From positions 33,605 through 92,183 of the forward strand of contig JAUNKF010000013.1 of assembly GCA_030532895.1 (NCBI GenBank): a stretch of 58,579 nucleotides of DNA. The letters run 5' to 3'. Positions 26,350-35,466 of this stretch are shown here, piece after piece. The stretch's first letter is position 1, and each line of letters starts with the position of its first letter. The notes under the pieces were generated by a model, which saw only the letters and a list, made by a program, of their open reading frames with translations, was not told the origin of the DNA and searched no databases. The DNA is from Lautropia sp. GTDB lineage: Bacteria > Pseudomonadota > Gammaproteobacteria > Burkholderiales > Burkholderiaceae_E. Both the position numbers and the translations under genes were made by a program.

Positions 26350-28425
26350 TCAGCTTCCGGGTGGGTGACTCAGCTTTCTCAACAGACGTTGTTGGGCATC
26401 GTGTTCGACCGACATCAGTTCGCCGCTCAGTTGGTACTGCCCGTTCTCGTCCATCGCCCAGCTGGCGGTGTCGGGTTGCAGGTAATTGAGCAACCCCTCT
26501 TCGATCACGCGACGCTTCAGACTGTTGTCCTTGAGCGGGAAAGCCACTTCCACACGGCGGAAGAAGTTGCGTTCCATCCAGTCGGCCGAGGCGAGCCAGA
26601 GCAATTCCTTGCCGTCGGCCCAGAAATAATAGATGCGGCTGTGTTCGAGAAAGCGTCCCAGAATCGAAGTGACGCGGATGTTTTCCGACAGCCCGGCAAT
26701 GCCGGGGCGCAGCGCACAGACGCCGCGCACGATCAGGTCGATCTGTACGCCCGCCTGGCTGGCTTCATAGAGCGCTTCGATGATCCGCTCTTCGAGCAGG
26801 GCATTCATCTTGGCGATGATGCGTGCCTTGCGGCCGGCACGCGCCGCTTCGGTTTCCTGCTGGATGGCCTGCAGCAGCGTGCCGTGCAGCCGGAAGGGCG
26901 CCTGCAGCAGCGATTTGAGGCTACCTGCCGTGCCCAGCCCCGTCAGGCGACGGAACACTTCCTGCACATCGCTGCAAATGGCCTCATCGGCCGTGAAAAG
27001 ACCAAAATCTTCATAGAGGCGTGCAGTGCGCGGGTGGTAGTTGCCGGTGCCGAGGTGTGCATACCGTTGCAGCCCATGATGTTCGCGCCGAATCACCAGT
27101 GCGAGTTTGGCATGCGTTTTGTGGCCGACGACGCCGTACACCACATGAGCGCCCACCTCTTCGAGCTTGGCAGCCCAGTTGATGTTGGTTTCTTCGTCGA
27201 AACGCGCCATCAGCTCCAGCACCACCGTGACTTCCTTGCCCGCGCGGGCGGCCTCCACCAGCGATTCCATCAGCACGGAATCGGCGCCGGTTCGGTAGAT
27301 CGTCTGCTTGATCGACACCACTTGCGGGTCACGCGCGGCACTGCGCAGAAAATCCATCACGGGGTGGAAGGATTCATAAGGATGATGCAGCAGCACGTCG
27401 CCCTGCTTGATGACCTCGAACAGATCTTTTTTCAGGAGCGCGGGCGGCTGGCTGGGGGTGAAGGTCGGAAACTTCAGGTCAGGCCGGTCGACGAGATCGA
27501 TGACATGGGCGTAGCGGGTCAGGTCGACCGAGCCGTCGACCAGATAGCAATCATCGTCATCCAGATCAAACTCCTTGCGTAGCCGCTCGGCCACCGCCGG
27601 GTTGATGTCGGCCGACATTTCGAGGCGCACGCCACGGCCCCAGGGACGTTGCCCCAGCTCGTCGCTGAGGGCGCTGCGCAGATTCGTCATTTCCTCTTCG
27701 TCGACGAACAGGTCGCTGTTGCGGGTGAGCCGGAATGCGCATTGGGTCTTGACCGTGAGACCCGGAAAGAGCTTGTCCATGAAGCCCTTGACGATGGCCG
27801 ACAGCAGCATCACGCCGTGTGGTACGCCGGCGATCTCGGGGGGGACGCGCAGTGCACGGGGCAGCACGCGCGGTGCCTGCACGATGGCCAGCCCGGGGCG
27901 ACGGCCGAAGGCATCGCGGCCGTCCAGTTCGATGGCGAAATTCAGTGTCTTGCTGGAGATGCGCGGAAAGGGGTGGGCCGGGTCGAGGGCGATCGGCGTG
28001 AGCAGCGGCTCGATTTCCTTCAGGAACACGTCGTGCGCCCAGGCACGTTGCGCTTCCGTCCAGTCGCGTGGCAAGAGGATATGAACCCCTTCCTCCTTCA
28101 GTGCGGGCAGCAGTTCTTCCTTCAAGACCTCGTACTGGCGCTGGATCAGCGCGCGGGCGGTGGCTGCCACATGGCGGATGTCCTGTCGTGCCGTCACGGC
28201 CACCGCGGTGTTGCTACGCACCAGTTCCTTCAGTTCGGCCACCCGGATCTCGAACATCTCGTCGATGTTGCTGGCCACGATCGTGATGTAGCGCAGTCGC
28301 TCCAGCAGAGGCACGTTACGGCTCTCGGCCAGGTTCAGTACACGGCGGTTGAAGGCAAGAATGCCTTGTTCCCGATTGAAGGGAGGCAGGTTGCCGGGCG
28401 AGGCAGGGTGGAGGGTGTCGTTCAC
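26350..28425 (-). CDS. ppk: Polyphosphate kinase 1
   Basis: The 691-residue enzyme reversibly polymerises the gamma-phosphate of ATP into inorganic polyphosphate. It begins with the helical N-domain (FNREQGILAFNRRVL, ASNIDEMFEIRV), then the head domain, and then the catalytic core with ELMARFDEETNINWA, HKTHAKLALVIRRE and HLGTGNYHPRTARLYED, which carries the autophosphorylated His region. The GTG at 28423-28425 is chosen because it yields the family's usual length of about 690; the frame stays open for 120 codons upstream with low-complexity sequence. It is divergent from ppx, so synthesis and breakdown genes share a 362-bp control region. Confidence 0.95.
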   Translation of the reverse strand: MNDTLHPASPGNLPPFNREQGILAFNRRVLNLAESRNVPLLERLRYITIVASNIDEMFEIRVAELKELVRSNTAVAVTARQDIRHVAATARALIQRQYEVLKEELLPALKEEGVHILLPRDWTEAQRAWAHDVFLKEIEPLLTPIALDPAHPFPRISSKTLNFAIELDGRDAFGRRPGLAIVQAPRVLPRALRVPPEIAGVPHGVMLLSAIVKGFMDKLFPGLTVKTQCAFRLTRNSDLFVDEEEMTNLRSALSDELGQRPWGRGVRLEMSADINPAVAERLRKEFDLDDDDCYLVDGSVDLTRYAHVIDLVDRPDLKFPTFTPSQPPALLKKDLFEVIKQGDVLLHHPYESFHPVMDFLRSAARDPQVVSIKQTIYRTGADSVLMESLVEAARAGKEVTVVLELMARFDEETNINWAAKLEEVGAHVVYGVVGHKTHAKLALVIRREHHGLQRYAHLGTGNYHPRTARLYEDFGLFTADEAICSDVQEVFRRLTGLGTAGSLKSLLQAPFRLHGTLLQAIQQETEAARAGRKARIIAKMNALLEERIIEALYEASQAGVQIDLIVRGVCALRPGIAGLSENIRVTSILGRFLEHSRIYYFWADGKELLWLASADWMERNFFRRVEVAFPLKDNSLKRRVIEEGLLNYLQPDTASWAMDENGQYQLSGELMSVEHDAQQRLLRKLSHPPGS

Positions 28426-28787
28426 GGCAGGTGCTCGGGGCGTGTCGGCCCCGGTGAGAGGCAGGGCGGCTGAAAACGGGAAACGGGAATGCAGAAGAGG
28501 GCCGTTCGGGAAGCAGGCGTGTGGGCTTCGGGAGCAGGGGCGGTTGCCTGCGCATGACGGGCGCTGGGACGGCCGGGGCGACGCGGGGGTGAGCGTGCCC
28601 GCTCCTTGGCGCGTGGCATGCGCCCAGCTACTTGGGGCAGCTGATGCGAGCGCCTGGAAACACCTGCATGTTAAACCTGCGCCAAGGCTCGTCAAGAGGG
28701 AGGGCGGCCGGACGGCGGTTTTCCCGAGCGGCCCCTGGCGTTTTGTTGCAGAATGCGGCCCATGCAACCGTTTGAAATGACCCACTC
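28426..28787. other. Control region between ppk and ppx
   Basis: The 362-bp gap between divergent genes is GC-rich throughout. No Pho box or other named operator is visible. The ppk frame remains open across it, so a longer PPK cannot be ruled out. Confidence 0.4.
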
Positions 28788-30326
28788 ATGAGCCTGCCTG
28801 CTGCACGACGCCCTTTGGCTGCCGTCGATCTCGGTTCCAACAGCTTCAGGTTGTTGATTGCCGAAATCGATCATTCCTCGGCCGGGCCGCAATTGCGGAT
28901 TCTCGATCAGATCAAGGAAACCGTGCGCCTCGGGGCTGGTCTGGACACGGAGGGTGAGCTGACCGATGAGGCCAGGGCGAGGGCCTTGCAGGCACTGGGG
29001 CGCTTTGCCGAACGCCTGCATGGCATGAAGCTGGAGTCTTTCCGTGCCGTGGCGACGAACACGTTCCGGGTGGCGCGCAATGTCAGTGGTTTCCTGAAGG
29101 AGGCCAGCGCTGTGCTCGGGCACCCGATCGAGGTCGTGGCCGGGCGCGAAGAGGCTCGTCTCATCTACCTGGGGGCGGCGCACAGTCTGCCACTCGATCA
29201 TCAGCGCCGCCTCGTGGTCGATATTGGCGGCGGTTCCACCGAGTGCATCATCGGGGTCAACGAAGAGGCCAAGCGCCGCGAGTCCTTCCAGATCGGTTCG
29301 GTCGCACTCACGCAGCGCTTCTTCAAACAGGGCAAACTCACCCGAGGCGCCATGCGCCGCGCGCGCGTGCATTGTGGTGAGCAGCTGGCTGCCCACGTTC
29401 GCGGCTTTCAGCGGCTGGGCTGGCAGTATGCGATCGGCACCTCCGGTACCGCCAAGGCGTTGCTGAACATGCTGGCAACCATCCGGGGAGATACGGCCAT
29501 CACACGGGATGGTCTGAGCTACCTGGAAGACCTCTGCGTCGAGGCCGGTCATGTCGATGCCCTCGACCTGCCGGGGCTGAAACCGGATCGCCGACCGGTG
29601 ATTGGCGGCGGCCTGGCGGCGATGCAGTCGGTCTTCGATGAATTCGGTATCGAGTCGATGACCTATTGCGAGGCAGCGCTGAGAGAGGGCATCCTGTATG
29701 ACCTCCTGGGGCGCGAGTCCGGCTCGGATCAACGGGAAATCACGATCAGTCATCTGGTTGAGCGTTACCGGATGGATGATCAGCATGGGCGTCAGGTGGC
29801 GCAGGTGGCTTGTGAGCTGCTGCGTGAGCTGACCGACGATCGCGTGGTCTGTGGCCAGTCGCATGAGGCCGACAGCATGGTCTGGGCGGCGCGTATCCGT
29901 GAGATCGGATCGTTCATTGCGCATGACAACGCCCACAAGCATGGCGCCTACATCGTGGCCAATGCCGATCTGCCGGGGTTTTCGGCGATGGAGCAGGAAG
30001 AGATGGCCTTGCTGGTGCTGGGGCAGACCGGTGGGCTGAAGAAGGTTCGCGTGTTGAACCCGAGCATCGAACAGTGGCAAAAGCTCCTGTGCCTGCGTCT
30101 GGCCGTGATTCTGCAGCGCCGCCGCGATGGTCGTCAGACACCCATCGAGATCCATCCGTTGCCCGGTGAGGCTGATGCAGGTTGGGTACTGGCCTTGCCG
30201 GCAGCATGGGCCGAACAGCATCCGTTGACCGATCACTCGTTGCGCGATGAGGTGGAGGAATGGCAGCGCGTGGAGGTGTTCAAGTCGGTGAGCTACGTGC
30301 TGGTCGAGGCGGATGACGTGGCCTGA
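28788..30326 (+). CDS. ppx: Exopolyphosphatase (Ppx/GppA family)
   Basis: The 512-residue enzyme removes terminal phosphates from polyphosphate. It has the actin-like ATPase fold motifs AAVDLGSNSFRLLIAEID (phosphate 1), REEARLIYLGA, VVDIGGGSTECII (phosphate 2) and GTSGTAKALLNML. The C-terminal half (from about residue 320) has the HD-like helical domain of long Ppx proteins. The length is as in E. coli Ppx (513). The ATG at 28788 opens the conserved N-terminus. It pairs with the divergent ppk. Confidence 0.95.
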   Translation: MSLPAARRPLAAVDLGSNSFRLLIAEIDHSSAGPQLRILDQIKETVRLGAGLDTEGELTDEARARALQALGRFAERLHGMKLESFRAVATNTFRVARNVSGFLKEASAVLGHPIEVVAGREEARLIYLGAAHSLPLDHQRRLVVDIGGGSTECIIGVNEEAKRRESFQIGSVALTQRFFKQGKLTRGAMRRARVHCGEQLAAHVRGFQRLGWQYAIGTSGTAKALLNMLATIRGDTAITRDGLSYLEDLCVEAGHVDALDLPGLKPDRRPVIGGGLAAMQSVFDEFGIESMTYCEAALREGILYDLLGRESGSDQREITISHLVERYRMDDQHGRQVAQVACELLRELTDDRVVCGQSHEADSMVWAARIREIGSFIAHDNAHKHGAYIVANADLPGFSAMEQEEMALLVLGQTGGLKKVRVLNPSIEQWQKLLCLRLAVILQRRRDGRQTPIEIHPLPGEADAGWVLALPAAWAEQHPLTDHSLRDEVEEWQRVEVFKSVSYVLVEADDVA

Positions 30327-30459
30327 ACCGGGTCGTCTCGTGCAGCGGCTCTGTTGGCTTGCAAGAGGCCAGCCATGAAGGCGCGCTCGACACGGCTGTC
30401 CGTCGGGCGCACAGGATGTGATGCATCCATGATGCAGAATGATGAATCAGGAGGGCGTG

Positions 30460-30813
30460 ATGGCCGGAATGGATGAGCGTTATCTGAAGGAACTGGAGCA
30501 GTTTCTCAAGGCCGAGGAAGAGATGGCGCGGCAAGGTGTCGACCTGCTGAATGACCCGGAATATCGGGCGCTTCGCGAGATGTATATCGATGGCGAGATC
30601 GATCAGGCCGAATTCCTGGGCCGGATCGAGGCGCTGGCCGATTCCCGTCCCGATGAAGAGCGCGTGAGCTTCAGCGCGCTCGACGAGGCGGATGAGGCCC
30701 TGCAGGCCGCTGAAGCGGGTGTGCCCGGCGATGATGATGAATTCTTCATGCTGGGCGAGGATGACGGAGACGATGATGAGCAACCGGCGCCCGAGATGCC
30801 GGTGAGGCATTGA
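30460..30813 (+). CDS. Small acidic hypothetical protein
   Basis: I do not recognise this 117-residue protein. AGGAGGG (30448-30454) five bases before the ATG at 30460 fixes the start, against two ATG codons upstream at 30439 and 30442. Residues 5-60 look helical and strongly charged (YLKELEQFLKAEEEMARQG). The C-terminal 40 residues are very acidic (DDDEFFMLGEDDGDDDEQ). No signal peptide or membrane segment is present, so it is probably cytoplasmic. It follows ppx after 133 bp, and a terminator hairpin closes the transcript. Confidence 0.7.
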   Translation: MAGMDERYLKELEQFLKAEEEMARQGVDLLNDPEYRALREMYIDGEIDQAEFLGRIEALADSRPDEERVSFSALDEADEALQAAEAGVPGDDDEFFMLGEDDGDDDEQPAPEMPVRH

Positions 30814-30830
30814 CGGCAGCCCCTTCGCCG

Positions 30831-30868
30831 AAAACCTGCCGGGCGAGTCTCATGCCCTGGCAGGTTCC
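30831..30868. terminator. Bidirectional terminator hairpin
   Basis: Arms AACCTGCC (30833-30840) and GGCAGGTT (30859-30866), extended inside by GGG/CCC, lie between convergent genes. Flanking AAAA on one side serves the minus strand as TTTT. Confidence 0.7.
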
Positions 30869-30878
30869 CTGATGTGGC

Positions 30879-32273
30879 TCAGAGCAGGAAGAAGTAAGCC
30901 CAGAGCGTGACGAGACCGATGGCCAGCAGGTTCAGCACCAGGCCGACGCTCATCATCTCGCGCTGTCGGATCAGGCCGGTACCGAACACGATCGCGTTCG
31001 GTGGGGTGGCTACCGGCAGCATGAAGGCGCAGGAAGCGCCGATGCCGATCACGAGCACCAGGGCTTCGGCCGGCATGTTCATCTGCGTGGCGATACTGGC
31101 AAAAACGGGCACGAGCAGCGCGGCCGAGGCCGTGTTGCTGGTGAATTCGGTCAGCATGATGATGAAGGCTGCCAGCACCAGAATCACGATGAAGGGATGG
31201 GTCTGCACGAAATGGGTGGCCAGCGCATTGCCCAGCGCGAGTGAGGCGCCCGATTCCTTCAGCAGCGTGCTGAGGGCGATACCGCCGCCGAAGAGCAGCA
31301 GCACGCCCCAATCGGTGTTGTTGGCCACATCTTTCCAGGTGACAAGTCCGAGTGCCACGACGGCGACGGCCGCTGTCAGTGCCACGACCGTGTCGGGGTT
31401 CGTGATGCCGAAACTCTTTTTGATCGTACCGCCCATGATCCAGGCAACGGCGGTCACGATGAAGACGAGGAGCGTCAGCAGCCGGGGCAGGTTCCAGGGA
31501 ATGCCCTCACCTTGCTGGAAGCTGACTTTCTGGTTCAGGTTCGGGCGCAGCACCACGTAGAGTGCGAAGAGCACCAGCGGCATCAGGGCCAGCATCATCG
31601 GCAGGCCGAAAGCCATCCAGCCCGAGAAATCCAGATCCAGCGCCTTGGCCGCGATGGCATTGGGGGGCGAGCCGACCAGCGTGCCCAGGCCACCGATGCT
31701 GGCGCTATAGGCGATGCCCAGCAGCACGAAGACGAAGGTGCGCCGATCTTTCTCCTGATCGAGGTGAGACATCATGCCCAACGCCAGTGGCAGCATCATC
31801 GCGGCCGTGGCGGTGTTGCTGATCCACATCGATAGGAAGGCCGTGACGATGAAGAGTGCCAGCACGGCCACGAGCAGGTTGCCGCCCGCCATCGAGATCA
31901 GCCAGATGGCGATCTTGCGATCAAGCTTCTGGATGTGCAGGGCAGTGGCCAGGGCAAAGCCACCAAAAAAGATGTAGATGATCGGGTCGGCAAAGCCGGC
32001 CAGTGCCACCTTGGTGTTGATGCCGGGAATGCCACTGACTGCGGCCAGAATCGGCACGATCAGCGCCGTCACCGTGATGTGCAGCGCTTCGGTGAACCAC
32101 AGGATGGCGATGAAGAGCAGGATGGCCAAGCCCTTGTTGGCCGGGGTTTCGTAGGGCAGGATCTGATACAGCCCCCACGACAGGATGGCTGCGATCAGCA
32201 TCGTGATCAGACCCTTTTGGGTGCCCTTCGGGAAAAGCGAGGGGTTTTGCAGGGGGGTAGCTTGCGCTGACAT
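30879..32273 (-). CDS. DASS-family sodium:dicarboxylate/anion symporter (SLC13-like)
   Basis: The 464-residue protein has about 11-12 membrane segments. Two paired signature motifs mark the DASS anion-binding site: WISNTATAAMMLPLA with GTLVGSPPNAIAA in the first repeat, and TSNTASAALLVPV with LPVATPPNAIVFGTG in the second. It would import a C4-dicarboxylate or similar anion with sodium across the inner membrane. GGAG five bases upstream supports the ATG at 32271-32273. It is transcribed alone; the substrate cannot be settled from sequence. Confidence 0.9.
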   Translation of the reverse strand: MSAQATPLQNPSLFPKGTQKGLITMLIAAILSWGLYQILPYETPANKGLAILLFIAILWFTEALHITVTALIVPILAAVSGIPGINTKVALAGFADPIIYIFFGGFALATALHIQKLDRKIAIWLISMAGGNLLVAVLALFIVTAFLSMWISNTATAAMMLPLALGMMSHLDQEKDRRTFVFVLLGIAYSASIGGLGTLVGSPPNAIAAKALDLDFSGWMAFGLPMMLALMPLVLFALYVVLRPNLNQKVSFQQGEGIPWNLPRLLTLLVFIVTAVAWIMGGTIKKSFGITNPDTVVALTAAVAVVALGLVTWKDVANNTDWGVLLLFGGGIALSTLLKESGASLALGNALATHFVQTHPFIVILVLAAFIIMLTEFTSNTASAALLVPVFASIATQMNMPAEALVLVIGIGASCAFMLPVATPPNAIVFGTGLIRQREMMSVGLVLNLLAIGLVTLWAYFFLL

Positions 32274-32689
32274 GATGTCTCCAAGGATGGCAATCCATTC
32301 GGGCCGGTTCCCCGTGCAGCAAGGGAACCGACCGGCACTCCGATGGGGGCTGCGCCTGACGCGTCCTGAAGCCAGAACCGGCAAGGGGGGCTTCGAGACC
32401 GTCTTGGCACAGACCCGATGCCAGCAGAGTATAGAGACCCTGGCCGCTACCTGGATAGTGCTGTTGACCCTGGGGCACGATGCGGCATGACGCCGATCAA
32501 GGCATGCTCAACGAGGGGGGCGCCGCATGCCTGGTGATGCAGGCGGGGCGCGGCAGGCAAGCCCTTTGGGTCATGACAGGCGGCGGGCATGACGCTGGCT
32601 GCGTGCGCCGTGCCGGATGCGTGTTTTTCCCTCATTTTCCGTGCATTCTAAATGCAGAATGCACGAATGGCCTGCAGGCGGGGGCGGGA
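32274..32689. other. 416-bp gap between the CNP1-like and DASS genes
   Basis: A perfect palindrome (32640-32665) is the main feature, about 25 bases past the CNP1-like stop. The rest should contain the DASS promoter; no clear -35/-10 pair stands out and no gene is evident. Confidence 0.45.
32640..32665. repeat. Perfect 10-bp palindrome
   Basis: CGTGCATTCT (32640-32649) pairs with AGAATGCACG (32656-32665) around AAATGC. It lies downstream of the CNP1-like gene, but no T run follows on the minus strand, so it may be a protein-binding site or a 3' RNA hairpin. Confidence 0.5.
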
Positions 32690-33268
32690 TCAGCGGTGCG
32701 GATCGGTGCCCAGCAGGCAGATGGCACGCACGACGAAGGTGCTCGGCACTTTCGGGTCGATCGGGATCCGGTGGGTGGAGAACTGCGACAACGAGGTCAG
32801 CGGTGTGGGGGCCCGCTTGATGCGGTAGCTGCCGTCGCGGTTCTCGCTGCCTTCGCCACGCAGTGAGGTGGCCGGCGCGATGGGGGCGCCTTCGCACAGC
32901 ACGGCCAGCTCCTGAATGCGGGCGCCGCTGCTGGCCGAACGCACTTCGCGGGTGATGGCCTGGTAGTAGGTGAGCTTGTCGAGCTTGTGTTCGGTGAGGC
33001 TGTTGCGATCCACGTAAATGACGGTCTGATCGCCGTAGCGGGTGCCGGGCGGGGTTTCAAACACCGGCGCCCAATCGGGCTTGCCCTTGCTGCGTACCGT
33101 TTCGGCTTTGCCACCGCGTGGGTCGGGCGCTTCAGCCTCAGCTTTGGGGGCAGGGCGGGATTCATGCAGCGGCGCATGAGGGTCTGCCTCGTTGACCACA
33201 TTGGTGGCACAGCCGGCCAGCAGGCCGAGCAACAGGAACGGGGTTGTGCATACAGCGATAGGGCGCAT
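32690..33268 (-). CDS. CNP1-like family lipoprotein
   Basis: The 192-residue protein has a signal peptide with lipobox LLAGC, placing it on a membrane facing the periplasm. The remainder (DWAPVFETPPGTRYGDQTV, VIYVDRNSLTEHKLDKLTYY, then a late VVRAICLLG) matches the betaproteobacterial CNP1-like family (PF08750), first noted in Neisseria/Ralstonia and of unknown function. Start at the ATG 33266-33268. It is divergent from the YigZ-like gene. Confidence 0.8.
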   Translation of the reverse strand: MRPIAVCTTPFLLLGLLAGCATNVVNEADPHAPLHESRPAPKAEAEAPDPRGGKAETVRSKGKPDWAPVFETPPGTRYGDQTVIYVDRNSLTEHKLDKLTYYQAITREVRSASSGARIQELAVLCEGAPIAPATSLRGEGSENRDGSYRIKRAPTPLTSLSQFSTHRIPIDPKVPSTFVVRAICLLGTDPHR

Positions 33269-33416
33269 GAGAAAGTCCGGTGTAGGATGGAGAAATGCGT
33301 CAAAAACGACAATCGTAGCGTGCAGCGGCGTTTTTCAGACGGCAAAGCATGATGAGTTTCTTACAGAAACAGGCTTCTTGTCCTTCAATCTCCCTATTTG
33401 TAACTGGTTGAACGCA

Positions 33417-34031
33417 ATGGATTGGGCAACCTTGGCAGGGCCGGTGGAATCCGAGCTGTTGATCCGTAAAAGTCGTTTCATCGGATGTGTGATGCCTGTG
33501 GATGGGCGTGCAGCCGCCTATGCCGAGGTTGCACGTCTGAGAGCGCTGCATCCGGGCGCTGCCCACGTCTGCTGGGCCTTGCTGGCAGGCGGACAGTCAG
33601 CGGCGGTCGATGATGGCGAACCCAGCGGCACGGCCGGGCGGCCGATGCTGGATGTGCTGCGCCATCAGCACCTGGACGGCGTGCTGGCCACCGTCGTGCG
33701 TTATTTTGGTGGCGTCAAGCTTGGCGCGGGTGGGTTGGTGCGGGCCTATACCGACGCGGTGGCCACGGCGCTCATCGAGGCTGAACGGGTGCCCATCGTC
33801 CGGCAGGCAGCGCTCGCCTTCCAGGTGGGTTATGAGTTGGAGGGGGTGGTGCGCCGCGAGCTGCCGGCACTCAACGGCCAGTTGGTGTCGGTGGCGCACG
33901 GCGAACAGGTGCTGATGCACGTGCAGTTGCCTGAACCTGGCGTGGCGTCGCTGCGGCAGTGGCTGGGCAACGTGAGCCACGGGCGGGTGAGCTGGGTCGA
34001 TCTGGACGGGGCTGCCGACGACACCGCTTGA
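33417..34031 (+). CDS. YigZ/IMPACT family protein (UPF0029)
   Basis: The 204-residue protein has the IMPACT signature: ESELLIRKSRFIGCV near the start, then DDGEPSGTAGRPML and VVRYFGGVKLGAGGLVRAY. The C-terminal half matches the DUF1949 ferredoxin-like domain. Members are small cytoplasmic proteins of uncertain function, suggested to act on nucleic acids or translation under stress. The ATG at 33417 opens the conserved region; a longer frame upstream is unconserved. Confidence 0.92.
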   Translation: MDWATLAGPVESELLIRKSRFIGCVMPVDGRAAAYAEVARLRALHPGAAHVCWALLAGGQSAAVDDGEPSGTAGRPMLDVLRHQHLDGVLATVVRYFGGVKLGAGGLVRAYTDAVATALIEAERVPIVRQAALAFQVGYELEGVVRRELPALNGQLVSVAHGEQVLMHVQLPEPGVASLRQWLGNVSHGRVSWVDLDGAADDTA

Positions 34032-34157
34032 ATCTGCTTTCCTTGCCTGGTATTCCGCAGCGGCGCTTGTGTCATTGGTGCCGAGCTTCTTCACACTAAT
34101 TTACACTGAGCGGGATCATGCCCTGTCGTGGGCATGGCATTTTCCGAGGAGCATGTC

Positions 34158-35372
34158 ATGACATTTCCGCTCATCGCCCTGGGGCTGGGGGCCGCATTGG
34201 TTGCCACGACGGCGCAGGCAGCCGACCATGTCCTGCTGGACATGAATCAGCCGATGACCGAGCGCCGCATCAGCAGTGCCGAGCTGGGGATCAAGACCGA
34301 CAAGCCTTTCACGGTCACGACCCGGCTGTTGCACGGTGGGCGCCAGGAAGGGGTCAGTCTCGTGGAGATCGACACGGGGGCGATGGTCATCACCGTGGTG
34401 CCCACCCGCGGCATGAACGTGCTGAAAGCGGTGGCCGGCAATGTCCGGCTCGGCTGGGATTCTCCTGTGCGGGAGGTGGTGAACCCGGCCTTCATCGAGC
34501 TGAACGCTCGTGATGGGCTGGGTTGGCTGGAAGGCTTCAACGAGCTGGTGACCCGCTGCGGTTATGAGTGGGTGGGCCATCCTGGCAAGGACACTGATGG
34601 GCAGATGCTGACCCTGCATGGTCTGGCCTCGAACATCCCGGCCTCGAAGGTGGTGCTGAGCGTCGACGAGAAGCCCCCCTACACCATCCGCCTGAAGGGG
34701 CTGGTTCGAGAACAGGCGTTCAAGAAGGTGGATTTCGTGGTCGATACGGAGCTGCGCACCGAGCCGGGATCCACGGCTTTCACCGTGCATGACCGGCTCA
34801 CGAACCAGGGGGATTATCCGAAGGAGTACCAGGCGCTGTACCACAGCAATTTCGGCCCGCCCTTGCTGGAGGAAGGGGCACGTTTCGCCGCCCCCGTGCG
34901 TGAGGTCTCCCCCTTCAATGATTACGCCCGCCAGGCGTTGTCTACCTGGCAGACCTACCGTGGCCCGACCCGTGATTACGACGAAATGGTCTACAACGTG
35001 TTTCCCTACGGGGATGCCTCAGGCAACACGCTGGCCGTGTTGCATGATGCGGCAGGCAGCCGAGGCATCAGCCTGGCCTTCAACATTCGCCAGCTGCCGG
35101 CCTTTTCATTGTGGAAGAACACCGACACCACCGGCCAGGGTTATGTGACAGGGCTGGAGCCGGGCACGAGCTTTTCCTATAACCGGCGCTATCAGCGCAA
35201 TCTCGGGCTGGTGCCTACCATCAACCCGCGTGAGACGAAGGAGTTTGTCATCACCTATTCGTTGCTGGCCAGCAAAGCGCAGGTGAGCGAGGCACTGAAG
35301 ACCATTGACGGCATTCAGGGCAAGCGCAAGACCACGGTTCGGAAGACGCCTTTGGTGAGCCTGCCGAAGTAA
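34158..35372 (+). CDS. DUF4432 aldose-epimerase-like protein with signal peptide
   Basis: The 404-residue protein has a galactose-mutarotase-like beta-sandwich pattern of the DUF4432 family: VPTRGMNVLKA, LEGFNELVTRCG and LYHSNFGPPLL with EPGTSFSYNRR later. A hydrophobic N-terminus (FPLIALGLGAALVATTAQA) looks like a signal peptide, although the n-region lacks a basic residue. If exported, it would act on a sugar in the periplasm, which is unusual since many DUF4432 proteins are cytoplasmic. GAGGAG six bases before the ATG at 34158 decides the start. Monocistronic or leading into the NCS2 gene 94 bp downstream. Confidence 0.85.
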   Translation: MTFPLIALGLGAALVATTAQAADHVLLDMNQPMTERRISSAELGIKTDKPFTVTTRLLHGGRQEGVSLVEIDTGAMVITVVPTRGMNVLKAVAGNVRLGWDSPVREVVNPAFIELNARDGLGWLEGFNELVTRCGYEWVGHPGKDTDGQMLTLHGLASNIPASKVVLSVDEKPPYTIRLKGLVREQAFKKVDFVVDTELRTEPGSTAFTVHDRLTNQGDYPKEYQALYHSNFGPPLLEEGARFAAPVREVSPFNDYARQALSTWQTYRGPTRDYDEMVYNVFPYGDASGNTLAVLHDAAGSRGISLAFNIRQLPAFSLWKNTDTTGQGYVTGLEPGTSFSYNRRYQRNLGLVPTINPRETKEFVITYSLLASKAQVSEALKTIDGIQGKRKTTVRKTPLVSLPK

Positions 35373-35466
35373 AGCAATACACACTGTTTCACGCTGCAAC
35401 ACGCTCTAAAATGCAGGATTCATCCTGTCTGCCAGGCATTGCCGGGTCGATGCCTGCCCCCTCCTT

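Noticed and set aside
26365-27582. 405-codon plus-strand frame over ppk
   Set aside because: Shadow; ppk motifs are unambiguous on the minus strand.
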